From Pseudonocardia alaniniphila (GTDB taxonomy: Bacteria; Actinomycetota; Actinomycetes; Mycobacteriales; Pseudonocardiaceae), in the NCBI RefSeq assembly GCF_022524485.1, contig NZ_JAKXMK010000037.1:1-64000 (forward strand): a stretch of DNA of 64,000 bases. Reading direction: 5' to 3'. Each line of letters opens with the position of its first letter. Position 1 is the stretch's first letter. This document shows, one piece after another, positions 41,486 through 50,309 of the stretch. The position numbers were made by a program, and so were the translations under genes. Below the pieces are notes generated by a model, which was given only the letters and a program-made list of their open reading frames with translations, ran no database searches and was not told the DNA's origin.

Positions 41486-41741
41486 GGCTCTCTTTCTCTC
41501 GAACTGGTGAAGGACAACCCAGCAGTCTGTGCTGCGCTGCCGGCTATTGTGGTGCGGTTGTGTGATGTGCATCAGGGTTTCAGACATTGACCGGTGAAAC
41601 CTGCCGGGGCCTGTCGCGTGCAGTCCAGCAATTACGCGGCGGGTGCGATGACAATGGCGCGTGACGGCGGCCATGCCCGGGAAAGCGCGGTATCCACGTC
41701 AGAATAGAGCTTCTCCCGGGCCGGCGGCAGGATTCTCGCGC

Positions 41742-43601
41742 TCAGCCGGAGATGCTCACGCCGTAGTCGGTCAGGAAGGCTTCGAGCGTGAGGATCTGCT
41801 CCAGCGCCCACCGGCCGCCGAGCACTCCGCCGTTGTTGGCCTCGGGCGTGTCGAGAGCCGCTTCGGCCGCGTCGGTGTCCAGCAGCGGTGCCAGTGCCGC
41901 GTCGTGGTTGTGCAGCAGTGCGATGAACTCGGCGTGCAGCATCTGGTCGTAGTGGGGGTCCTGCGTGTTCGGGTAGGGGCTCTTGACTCGCTGTACGACC
42001 GATTGGGGCAGTACGTCGGCGGTGGCGGCGCGTAGCAGGCTCTTCTCGCGGCCGTCGAAGGTCTTGTGTGACCAGGGTGTGCCGAAGACGTACTCGACGA
42101 GCCGGTGGTCACAGAAGGGCACTCGTACTTCGAGTCCGACGGCCATGCTCATCCGGTCCTTGCGGTCGAGCAGGTTGGGCAGGAAGCGGGTCAGGAACAG
42201 GTGGCAGATCTCCCGCATCCGTCGCTCGTGTGGATCGGCCGCGGCTGAGCCGGTCAGTTCGGGCACCTCGGCCAGCGCGGTGCGGTACAGGTCGTCGAGG
42301 TAGCCGCTGAGGTCGAGCTTGCTGACCAGCCCCGGGTCGAGCAGCCGTTCGGTCATCTCGATGCGCGGGCCGCGCAGCCAGGGGAAGGTGCCGGCGTACA
42401 CGGACGCGGGGTCGTGGAACCAGCGGTAGCCGCCGAAGACCTCGTCGGCCGACTCTCCGGACAGGCCCACCGTCGAGCGCGCCCGGATCGCCCGGAACAA
42501 CAGATAGAGCGAGCTGTAGACCTCTCCGAAGCATATAGGCAGGTCACAGGCGTGGCGGACGGCCTTGCGTACGCCCGGATCCATGAGCTCGCTGGTGGAC
42601 AGGGTGATGTTGGTGTTCTCGGTGCCGACGAACGTCGCCACCTCCTGCACGTACGGGCCATCGGGCGTCGCACGCATCGCATCGGGTGTGAAGTTGTCGG
42701 TGTAGCCGACGAAGTCCACCGCGAAGGAGCGGATGCGTTCGGTGCTGAACCGGGCGGCCAGTGCGGTCAGGGCGGAGGAGTCCAGCCCGCCCGACAGGAG
42801 CGTGCACAGCGGAACGTCGGAGATCAGTTGGCGCTGGATGGTGTCGTCGAGTAGTTCGCGTACGTGTCGCACGGTGGTGGGCACGTCGTCGGTGTGTCCG
42901 GTGTCGGCGAGTTGCCAGTAGCGCAGTTGCTGGATGCCGTTGGGGCTCACGCGTACGACATGGCCGGGTGGTACTTCGCGCATTCCGCGGAACACGGCGT
43001 TGTGTGGATCGGCGACGAACCCGAGTGTGCGTCGGAGCCCGTTGAGGTCCACCACGCGCTCTGCGGTGGTGTTGGCCAGGATCGCTTTGGGTTCGGAGCC
43101 GAACAGCACGCCGTGTTCGGTGGGGTAGTAGTAGAGCGGTTTGATCCCCAGCCGGTCGCGGACCAGGAGCAGCTCCTGCGTGGTGGTGTCCCAGAGTGCG
43201 TAGGCGAACATGCCGTTCAGCTCGCGTACTGCGTCCCGCGGGTCGCGCCGGCCCCACGTGCGATGGGCCTGCAGTATTACTTCGGTGTCGCTGTTGGTCT
43301 GGAAGTGCCGGCCCGTGGCTGCCAGGCGTTCGCGCAGTTCGCGGTAGTTGTAGGCCTCGCCGCTGTAGACCAGCGTCAGCGTGGTGCGCCCGTCCTCGGT
43401 CAGTGTCATCGGCTGACGGCCGCCCTGGATGTCGATGACCGCCAGTCGTCGATGCCCCAACCCGACCGGACCGTCCACCCAGATGCCCTCGTCGTCCGGG
43501 CCGCGGCAGGCCATCGTCGCGGTCATCCCGGCCAGCTCTCGACGAGCGTCCGGTTCGCCCAGATCACGATCGAAGGACACCCATCCACATATTCCACACA
43601 T
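41742..43601 (-). CDS. asnB: Asparagine synthetase (glutamine-hydrolysing)
   Basis: A 619-residue AsnB. The start MCGICGWVSF places the nucleophile at Cys2, as the Ntn glutaminase domain requires (residues about 1-215, with RGPDDEG and SDTEVILQAH). The synthetase domain carries the pyrophosphatase loop LLSGGLDSSALTALAA and SGESADEVFGGYRWF. Makes asparagine from aspartate, glutamine and ATP. Actinobacteria also use such enzymes for amidating cell-wall precursors or natural products, and the neighbouring LAL regulator makes a specialised role conceivable. The ribosome site is weak. Confidence 0.95.
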   Translation of the reverse strand: MCGICGWVSFDRDLGEPDARRELAGMTATMACRGPDDEGIWVDGPVGLGHRRLAVIDIQGGRQPMTLTEDGRTTLTLVYSGEAYNYRELRERLAATGRHFQTNSDTEVILQAHRTWGRRDPRDAVRELNGMFAYALWDTTTQELLLVRDRLGIKPLYYYPTEHGVLFGSEPKAILANTTAERVVDLNGLRRTLGFVADPHNAVFRGMREVPPGHVVRVSPNGIQQLRYWQLADTGHTDDVPTTVRHVRELLDDTIQRQLISDVPLCTLLSGGLDSSALTALAARFSTERIRSFAVDFVGYTDNFTPDAMRATPDGPYVQEVATFVGTENTNITLSTSELMDPGVRKAVRHACDLPICFGEVYSSLYLLFRAIRARSTVGLSGESADEVFGGYRWFHDPASVYAGTFPWLRGPRIEMTERLLDPGLVSKLDLSGYLDDLYRTALAEVPELTGSAAADPHERRMREICHLFLTRFLPNLLDRKDRMSMAVGLEVRVPFCDHRLVEYVFGTPWSHKTFDGREKSLLRAATADVLPQSVVQRVKSPYPNTQDPHYDQMLHAEFIALLHNHDAALAPLLDTDAAEAALDTPEANNGGVLGGRWALEQILTLEAFLTDYGVSISG

Positions 43602-43832
43602 GCTCGACAACCCCGATCGCAAACGTACGAATTGATCGACGTGCAGGTGTGGTCGGTGCGCCTCACTCCGCTGCGTCTCAGTCGTAGGAAAAATGGTGTC
43701 TCGCCGCACCTCATGAGCGCATCGCATGGATGGACGTCGTGAAAGCGTCCGCGCCCCATCGGCATGTGAGGCCCAAGGCCGGCCGCGATGTCTGACGGCA
43801 GCGCCGGACGTCCGATCCTCCGCAGCGCGGCG

Positions 43833-46469
43833 TCAGAGCACGCTCGCGTCCGAGCGGCCCGGTGAGCCGGCCCGATTCGCTCCGTCCTGCTCCGCGACCA
43901 CCCGGGCGAGCTCGACACGCGACCGGATTCGCAGCTTGGTGAACGCGTGCCGCAGATGTGAGCTCACCGTGTGCGGCGACAGGAAGAGTTCGTCGGCCGC
44001 CTCGCGGTTGGTCGCCCCCGCCGCGACCAACCGGACGACCTTGAGCTCGGACGACGTCAGCCCCAACCAGCCCTGCCGTGGCGGACTGGTGCGACGGCGA
44101 CGAACTCCGAGGTCGCCGAGCGACTTACGGGTGCGGGCGGCGTCACGCTCCGCGCCGGCCGCGGAATAGGCGGACAGGGCACGTTCCAGGTACTCGACGG
44201 CGTCGGCAGGCTGCGTGGACGCGACCATGCGCGCGGCGTCGGCGTACGCGTCCGCCTGCGGCAGGACGTAGGGAGTGCCCTCGTAGAGCGCCAGTGCGTC
44301 GCGCATGCCCGGGACGTCACCCTCGAGGAGAGCGCGGGAGTGCCGCACGGCTGCGGCAAGGTACGGGAAGTCCGGGTCGTCCGCAGCGTGCTGCGTCATG
44401 CGGCCCACCACCGACTCGGCCGCCTCCGGGCGGCCGGCGGCCACGGCGAGCCGAGCGAACGCCACGACGTCGTCGTGCTGGCGCGCGCTCACGAGTTGTG
44501 GCCGGTCGCTCCCGAACGGTGCGAAGGCCTCCGCCGCGAGCTCGACCGCCGGCCAGCCGGCCGAATCTGCCGAGCCGGCATCGGTGACCAGGGCGGAGAG
44601 CCAGCGCCCGTGCTGGCGCAGGAGCCCCGATTTCTCCAAGGCCATCGTGCGGGCCTCACGCGCAGCCCTCGAGAGCAGGAGCCGATCACCGGTGCGCAGG
44701 CCGATGCGTCCGAGCAGGTAGTGGGCTATCGCGGTGACGTACCCGCCGGGCCCCAGGTCGTCGGTCATCTCGAGGACCGCCTCGGCCTCGGCTTGGGCCT
44801 CGTCGAGCCTGCCGGCTGCCCAGAGGTATCGGGCGCGGCACATCATCCAGACCCGCACGTTGATGGCGGGTCCTTCGCACCGTGACTCGCGGAGCCCCGC
44901 ATCCGACAGCTCGATCGCCTCGTCGATCCGCGCGAGACACATCAGGAGCAGCGAACGCCAGCAGTCCGGCACCCACACGCCCCGCGCGGAGCGCTGGAAC
45001 GGCCGAAGCGCGACGGCCTCCTCGCTGAGCCGCAACGCGTCCACCCACCGCCCGTGCACCAGAGCGTCGCCCGTAGCGGCGGTCAGAGCAGCGACTCGGC
45101 TGTCGGGGTCGCGGAAACGTGCGGACTCGTGCAATGCCCGCTCGGCCGGAGCGCTGCCTCCCCGCGGATCCCCGCTCATGGCGTACCCGTGTGACTGCAG
45201 CGCCGAGAGCTCGATGCGTAGTGCGGTCGGGAGATCCGGCTGTGTGAGCGCGCGCTGGGTCTGCTCGACGACGTCGGGGCCCGAGTACTGCATCGACAGC
45301 CACGCGAGGCCGAGGCGTGCGCGTGCTTCGTCGACCGGCTCGACGACACCGTTCAGCACCGTGTCGGCGAGGTGTCGCGCCTCCTGTACCGCTCCGGCCG
45401 CCACGAAGAGCGACATCGCGGAGACGATTCTCGCGGGTCGTTCCGGTCTGCCGTAAGGCGTGAGCGTCAGCGCTCGGTCCGCCAGTCGAGCGGCGTCGGC
45501 CGGAGCGGCGTGCGCGAGCTCTGCCGACGCCCGGGCCAGCAGGTCGGCGGACGCGAGGTCGCCGGTGCGGGCGATCATGAAGACCAACGCCGCCACCTCG
45601 GCCGGAGGCGCCCCGTGCGCGAGCATCGCGTTGACGGCTCGGCGTCGCAGCGCGTGGCCGAGCGTGGTCGGGAGACTCGCGCCGACGGCCTCCCGGATGA
45701 GATCGTGCCGGAACCGGAGCTCCGAACCGGCTTCGACCAGCAGCTCTGCCTGCAACGCCTCACGGAGCGGCGCAACGAGCTCGGGGACGGGGGTCTGCAG
45801 AAGTTCGGCGAGCTGTTCGACGGAGAAGCCGTGGCCCAGCACCGATGCCATCTCCACGAGGTCCCGCGCGGGATCGCTCAGGCGATCGAGCTGCCCGGTG
45901 ATCGAGTCGCGAAACCGCTGGGGCAGCTCCGAGCTTTTCAGGCTGAGCACGCCGTTGTCACAGCTCATAAGGCCTTCGTCCCGCAGCCCTCTCAGGAGCT
46001 CCACCAGGAGAAACGGCTGGCCGTGGGCACGTCGGACGACGTCCAGGACGTCCTCCCCTGGCGTGGCGGCCAGCATGTCCTGTGTGACCTCGACGACCGC
46101 CGCGTCGTCGAGTGCGCTGAGCACCAGCTGTTCGGCGCCCGCCCCGCAGAGCCGGTCGACGGTGCGGCGGCTCATGGGCGAGGTGTCGGTGTGCCGCGCG
46201 GTGAACACCCACAGGACGGCGTGGGCGGCGAGCCGGGGCGGAAGCACACCGACCGCGTGTGGTCGACTGGCTCGACACAGCGACTTCCCAGATGGAACGA
46301 CATGCCCCGAAACCGCGGATTCCGAGATCGAGATGATCCGGCGCAATCCGACCATTCCGGATCCTGATGGACCTATCAGCCGCTCGGGAGCAATGGGGCG
46401 CATTGCCAGCTGCCGTGCGTGTAACGCGGTATCCGAATTGCCGAATACGCTCTTGCCGACGGTGATCAA
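43833..46469 (-). pseudogene. LuxR-family LAL regulator lacking its N-terminal ATPase core
   Basis: The frame encodes up to 878 residues (TTG start at 46467-46469). From about residue 73 it is a normal LAL regulator: RPHAVGVLPPRLAAHAVLWVFTARH, the rest of the ATPase domain, a long helical-repeat middle, and a C-terminal LuxR HTH (LTSSELKVVRLVAAGATNREAADELFLSPHTVSSHLRHAFTKLRIRSRVEL). The Walker A and Walker B segments that should precede this are missing and replaced by about 70 unrelated residues. Homology starts near 46253. The protein, if made, cannot bind ATP in the usual way. Most likely a 5'-truncated gene that arose together with the truncated permease across the junction. Confidence 0.75.
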
Positions 46470-46486
46470 GAAGATGGCCCTCCTGT

Positions 46487-46732
46487 CTCGCTGAGTGCCG
46501 ATCCCGAGCAGCTCAGGTGATCTACACGCGTAACGGGCGGGTCATTCCGCTGCTGCTCGTGGCGGCGATCTGGTACCTGGTGCTCACCACGGTGATGTCG
46601 ATCGGTCAGTTCTACATCGAGCGGTACTACGCCCGGGGGGCGCTGCGAACCGTGCCACCTACGCCCGTCCAGCGGTTCCGGGCGGCGGCGCGCACCGGGA
46701 TCGCCCTCCTGCGCAAGCGGGTGGCGGCATGA
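46487..46732 (+). pseudogene. C-terminal fragment of a polar-amino-acid ABC permease
   Basis: From about 46508 the frame reads AAQVIYTRNGRVIPLLLVAAIWYLVLTTVMSIGQFYIERYYARG, the final helix and tail of HisM/GltK-type permeases (usually about 250-320 residues; only about 75 are left). A GTG at 46517 could start a 71-residue product, but the EAA loop and all earlier helices are lost. It is ATGA-coupled to the intact ATPase gene. The missing 5' part coincides with the missing 5' part of the divergent LAL gene. Confidence 0.85.
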
Positions 46733-47508
46733 CGGCCCCGGCTGCTCCTCCGATGGTCGACCTACGTGGCGTGCACAAGAGCTTCGGCACGCTCGATGTG
46801 CTGCGCGGCGTCGACCTGACCGTGCGCGCGGGCGAGGTGACGGTCCTGCTCGGGCCGTCCGGGTCGGGCAAGTCGACCCTGTTGCGGGCGATCAACCACC
46901 TGGAGAAGGTCGATCGCGGGTTCGTGCGCGTCGACGGGGAGCTGATGGGCTACCGGCGGGTGGGCAACCGGCTGCACGAGCTCTCCGAGCGCCACATCCT
47001 GCGCCAGCGCACGCACATCGGGTTCGTTTTCCAGGGCTTCAACCTGTTCGGTCACCTCACCGTGCTGGAGAACGTCGTGGAGGCCCCGATCTCCGCGCAG
47101 GGCCGGCCCCGGGCCGAGGTGGCAGAAGAGGCCGAGGAGCTGCTGGGCCGGGTCGGGCTGCGGGACAAGGCGGGGGAGTACCCGCGACGGTTGTCGGGGG
47201 GACAGCAGCAGCGGGTCGCGATCGCCCGCGCTCTCGCGCTGGGCCCGAAGCTGGTGCTCTTCGACGAGCCGACGTCCGCGCTCGACCCCGAGCTCGTCGG
47301 CGAGGTCCTCGACGTCATGCGTGACCTCGCGCGCAGCGGAACCACCATGATCGTCGTCACCCACGAGATCGGCTTCGCCAGGGAGGCCGCCGACACCGTC
47401 GTCTTCCTCGACGGCGGCCGGATCGTCGAGCAGGGGCCGCCGTCGCAGGTGCTCGACGCCCCGCGCGAGGAGCGCACCCGCGCCTTCCTGAGCAAGGTCC
47501 TGCACTGA
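46729..47508 (+). CDS. Polar-amino-acid ABC transporter ATPase
   Basis: A 259-residue ATPase of the GlnQ/HisP class: VDLRGVHKSFGTLDVLRGVDLTV, Walker A GPSGSGKST near residue 43, Q-loop FVFQGFNLFGHLTVLENV, signature LSGGQQQRVAIARAL, Walker B LVLFDEPTSALDPELVGEVL and THEIGFAREAADTVVFLDGG. It serves amino-acid importers. Its own permease gene is truncated upstream, so the system may be non-functional unless another permease is used. A binding-protein gene follows. Confidence 0.93.
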   Translation: MTAPAAPPMVDLRGVHKSFGTLDVLRGVDLTVRAGEVTVLLGPSGSGKSTLLRAINHLEKVDRGFVRVDGELMGYRRVGNRLHELSERHILRQRTHIGFVFQGFNLFGHLTVLENVVEAPISAQGRPRAEVAEEAEELLGRVGLRDKAGEYPRRLSGGQQQRVAIARALALGPKLVLFDEPTSALDPELVGEVLDVMRDLARSGTTMIVVTHEIGFAREAADTVVFLDGGRIVEQGPPSQVLDAPREERTRAFLSKVLH

Positions 47509-47516
47509 TCAGACTT

Positions 47517-47538
47517 CCGGCCGCGGATCACCGGCCGG
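47517..47538. terminator. Intercistronic hairpin
   Basis: CCGGCC (47517-47522) and GGCCGG (47533-47538) form a 6-bp stem with a 10-nt loop between the ATPase and the binding-protein gene. It could attenuate or stabilise transcripts so that the binding protein is made at a different level. Confidence 0.4.
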
Positions 47539-47588
47539 GTCGCGCCATCACGCCGGCGTCCGCCGCGTGGGTATCTGGAGGAAACACC

Positions 47589-48575
47589 GTGTCGAGGTCC
47601 CTGAGACGGCTACGGCTGGCCGCCGTTCTGCTCGCATTCCCGGTGCTGGCCGCCGCGGCCTGTGCGGGCCCCGACCCGGACCAGGGGGCCGCTCCGGCGC
47701 CGGCATCCGCGTCGGGCGCCAAGGTCAACACGAGCCCCGAGCAGAACCGGGTGCGTGCGGAGAAGGTGGAGGCGATCGCCGCGCAGGTGCCGCAGTCGAT
47801 CCGTGACCGCGGAACGCTCGTGGTCGGCACCACCGGCAGCGGGAACCCGCCCCTGTCGTTCCGCGCCGACGACGACACCACGGTGATCGGCGTCGAACCC
47901 GACATCGCGCAGCTCGTGGCGGACGTGTTGGGGCTCCGGCTCGAGCTGCAGCCCACGTCGTGGGAGAACCTGTTCCTCGCGGTCGAGTCGGGGCAGTACG
48001 ACGCCGGCTTCTCGAACATCACCGTGACCGAGGAACGCAAGGACAAGTACGACTTCGCGACGTACCGGGTCGACACGATCGCCCTCGAGGGTCGAACAGG
48101 TGGCAAGGTGCAGAAGATCGAGAAGCCTTCGGACGTCGCCGGGCTGACCATCGGGGTGGGGCCCGGCACCAACCAGGAGCAGATCCTGGTGCGCTGGGAC
48201 GAGCAGAACCGCGCGGCGGGCCTGCCGCCGGTGAACATCCAGTACTACCAGAACCAGGGCGACTTCTACCTCGCGTTGGAGTCCGGGCGGCTCGACCTCT
48301 ACCTGGGGCCGAACCCCACCGCGTCCTACCACGTCGCCACCGGCGGTAAGACGACGATCGTCGGCACCATCAACGGCGGTGGCGACGTGCAGGCCGACAT
48401 CGCGGCGATGACGAAGAAGAACAACCAACTGGTCGGTGCGCTGAGCGCCGCCCTGAACGAGGTGATCACGGACGGGAGGTACAAGGAGGTCCTCGATCGC
48501 TGGAACCTCGACGCCGAAGCGGTCTCGACGTCCCAGATCAACCCTCCGGGCCTGCCACGCCGGCCTGCCGGCTGA
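47589..48575 (+). CDS. Amino-acid-binding lipoprotein (SBP_bac_3)
   Basis: A 328-residue extracellular binding protein. The GTG at 47589 follows GGAGGAAACACC. The signal peptide RRLRLAAVLLAFPVLAAAACAG ends in a lipobox with Cys about residue 25. Mature motifs GTLVVGTTGSGNPPLSFRADDDTTVIGVEPDIAQLVADVLGLRLELQPTSWENLFLAVESGQYDAGFSNITVTEERKDKYDFATYRVD are those of glutamine/cystine-type binding proteins. It ends near a bidirectional hairpin shared with the convergent sulfur operon. A cystine or sulfur-amino-acid ligand is possible from context only. Confidence 0.92.
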   Translation: MSRSLRRLRLAAVLLAFPVLAAAACAGPDPDQGAAPAPASASGAKVNTSPEQNRVRAEKVEAIAAQVPQSIRDRGTLVVGTTGSGNPPLSFRADDDTTVIGVEPDIAQLVADVLGLRLELQPTSWENLFLAVESGQYDAGFSNITVTEERKDKYDFATYRVDTIALEGRTGGKVQKIEKPSDVAGLTIGVGPGTNQEQILVRWDEQNRAAGLPPVNIQYYQNQGDFYLALESGRLDLYLGPNPTASYHVATGGKTTIVGTINGGGDVQADIAAMTKKNNQLVGALSAALNEVITDGRYKEVLDRWNLDAEAVSTSQINPPGLPRRPAG

Positions 48576-48582
48576 CGAGGTC

Positions 48583-48629
48583 GACGGCAGCCGCGGCCCG
48601 TTCCGGACGGCCGACCGGCGGCTGTCGTC
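48583..48629. terminator. Bidirectional convergent terminator
   Basis: GACGGCAGCCG (48583-48593) pairs with CGGCTGTCGTC (48619-48629) with one mismatch. An inner GGCC/GGCC pair shortens the loop. It touches the stop codon of the minus-strand monooxygenase and follows the binding-protein gene by about 10 bp. Confidence 0.55.
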
Positions 48630-49947
48630 AGTACTCCTGCAGGCTTTCGCGCAGTGTGGTGCCGGGGTAGCGCTGCCGGTACCGGCCGCGACGTTGCAGT
48701 TCGGGGACGACGAGCTCGGCGATGTCGACGAAGCAGCCGGGCACGTTCGTGGCGAGCAGCATGAAGCCGTCGCAACCGCCCTCGTCGAGATAGTGCTCCA
48801 TCTCGTCGGCGACGTCGGCGGGCGTGCCGACCGCGGTCGGCGCACCCATCGCCATGCCGTAGAGCTCCGCGGCCTCCCGCACCGTGACGGGCTTGCCGTC
48901 GTTCTTCTGCAGAATCGCGTCGAACAGCCCGCGGATGCCTTGTGCGTCGACGTCAGCGACGTCGTCGTCGAGGTCGAGTGTGGAGAAGTCCACGCCGGTG
49001 TGCCCGGACATGATCGCGAGCGCGCTCTCGATCCGGATCAGTGAGCGGAACTCCTCGTATTTCTCGACCGCGCGGTCGCGGCTGCGGTCGACCACTGTCT
49101 GCAACCCGAAGATCAGCTTGAGCTGCGACGGGTCGCGGCCTGCGCGGTCGGCGCGGGCGCGGATGTCGTCGGCGTAGGCGCGCATGGTCGTGACCGTGGG
49201 GAAGACACCGAAGACCGACTCGGCGTGTCTGGCGGCGAAGTCGCGGCCCTGCTCGGAGGAGCCTGCCTGCCACAGCACGGGCCGCCGCTGTGGGGAGGGC
49301 ATGACGAACGAGCGGCCCCGGGAACGAAAGTACCGGCCTTGGAAATCGACCTCGCGCACCTTCGACGGGTCGGCGAACACACCGGTCGAGCGGTCGTAGC
49401 TGATCGCGTCGTCGTCCCAGGAGTCCCACAGCTGATAGCACAGCTGCATGTACTCCTCGACGACCTCGTAGCGCTTGTCGCGCGGGGTGAGGTTCTCCAG
49501 GCCCATCGCCTGGAACTCGCTCTTCGAGTAGGACGTGACGATGTTCCAGCCGACCCGGCCGCCGGTCAGGTGGTCCAATGTGGATAGTTGGCGGACCATC
49601 TGGTAAGGCCGAATGAAGGAGGTGGACAGGGTGATGCCGATGCCGAGGTGCTTGGTGAACGCCCCGACGATCGGCACGACAGCGGCCGGGTCGTGCACCG
49701 GGAACTGCGCCGCGTACCTCACGACGGCGTCGCTGGAGCCCTGATAAGTGGTGTAGGGAGCGAGCTCGTCAGCGATGAACATCGCGTCGAAGAGCCCGCG
49801 CTCCATGATGCGGCCGAGGTCGCGCCAGTACTCGGGTCGCGCGAACGAGTAGCCGATCTTGTCCTGGGGATGCGCCCACATCGTCGAGGCGTGGTTCATC
49901 ACACCGTGCTGCACGAAGCCGAGCAGGTGGGCCTTCTTCCTGGTCAT
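48628..49947 (-). CDS. FMN-dependent monooxygenase, NtaA/SnaA/DmoA family
   Basis: A 439-residue two-component monooxygenase of the luciferase superfamily. Start ATG 49945-49947 with GGAGGACGTC. Family motifs: HLLGFVQHGVMNHASTMWAHPQD, RGLFDAMFIADELAPY, LSTLDHLTGGRVGWNIVTSYSKSEFQAMG, RYFRSRGRSFVMPSPQRRPVLWQAGSSEQGRDFAARHAESVFGVFPT. The group uses FMNH2 from a separate reductase to cleave substrates such as dimethyl sulfide, nitrilotriacetate or alkyl-sulfur compounds. Third gene of an operon with a symporter and a small membrane protein, under a cysteine-containing leader ORF. A flavin reductase is encoded divergently nearby and is the likely partner. Sulfur scavenging is the inferred role. 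Confidence 0.9.
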   Translation of the reverse strand: MTRKKAHLLGFVQHGVMNHASTMWAHPQDKIGYSFARPEYWRDLGRIMERGLFDAMFIADELAPYTTYQGSSDAVVRYAAQFPVHDPAAVVPIVGAFTKHLGIGITLSTSFIRPYQMVRQLSTLDHLTGGRVGWNIVTSYSKSEFQAMGLENLTPRDKRYEVVEEYMQLCYQLWDSWDDDAISYDRSTGVFADPSKVREVDFQGRYFRSRGRSFVMPSPQRRPVLWQAGSSEQGRDFAARHAESVFGVFPTVTTMRAYADDIRARADRAGRDPSQLKLIFGLQTVVDRSRDRAVEKYEEFRSLIRIESALAIMSGHTGVDFSTLDLDDDVADVDAQGIRGLFDAILQKNDGKPVTVREAAELYGMAMGAPTAVGTPADVADEMEHYLDEGGCDGFMLLATNVPGCFVDIAELVVPELQRRGRYRQRYPGTTLRESLQEY

Positions 49948-49963
49948 GACGTCCTCCGCTCTG

Positions 49964-50290
49964 TCAGGAACCGTCGGTCGAGCTCAGGCGGTCGAGGAGG
50001 AACGCGACGATCACGGTGACGGACGTGCCGATCGCCAGGAACGGCAGCAGGTACCAGGTCCAGCCGGCCGTGCTGACCAGCGCCAGCAACAACGTGGAGA
50101 CGACCACGCCCCCGGCCGCCTTCCAGCCGAAGTTGCGACCCTGCCGCTCGTAGTCGGGGGCGTCGGTGCCGGACGAGGCGATGCCCGCGAGGATCTCGCT
50201 GCGAATCCGCATGAACGCGCGCCCGGCGACGACCACGTACACGATCGCGGTGAGCAGGCCCGCCGCAAGTCCGATGGCGAAGATGGTCAT
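49964..50290 (-). CDS. Small membrane protein next to a solute symporter
   Basis: A 108-residue protein with three predicted membrane helices: IFAIGLAAGLLTAIVYVVVAG, AAGGVVVSTLLLALVSTAG and WYLLPFLAIGTSVTVIVAFLL. The start at 50288-50290 has GGAGCG upstream. It lies 19 bp after the symporter and 16 bp before the monooxygenase, so it is firmly in the operon. Small membrane subunits accompany some SSS-type transporters and may be needed for their assembly. No recognised domain. Confidence 0.75.
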   Translation of the reverse strand: MTIFAIGLAAGLLTAIVYVVVAGRAFMRIRSEILAGIASSGTDAPDYERQGRNFGWKAAGGVVVSTLLLALVSTAGWTWYLLPFLAIGTSVTVIVAFLLDRLSSTDGS

Positions 50291-50309
50291 GATCGCTCCG
50301 TTCGGTGGG

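Noticed and set aside
46350..46400. Walker-A-like GPSGSG in the N-terminal filler of the LAL regulator
   Set aside because: It lacks the following Lys-Ser/Thr and the surrounding sequence is unlike any ATPase; chance match.
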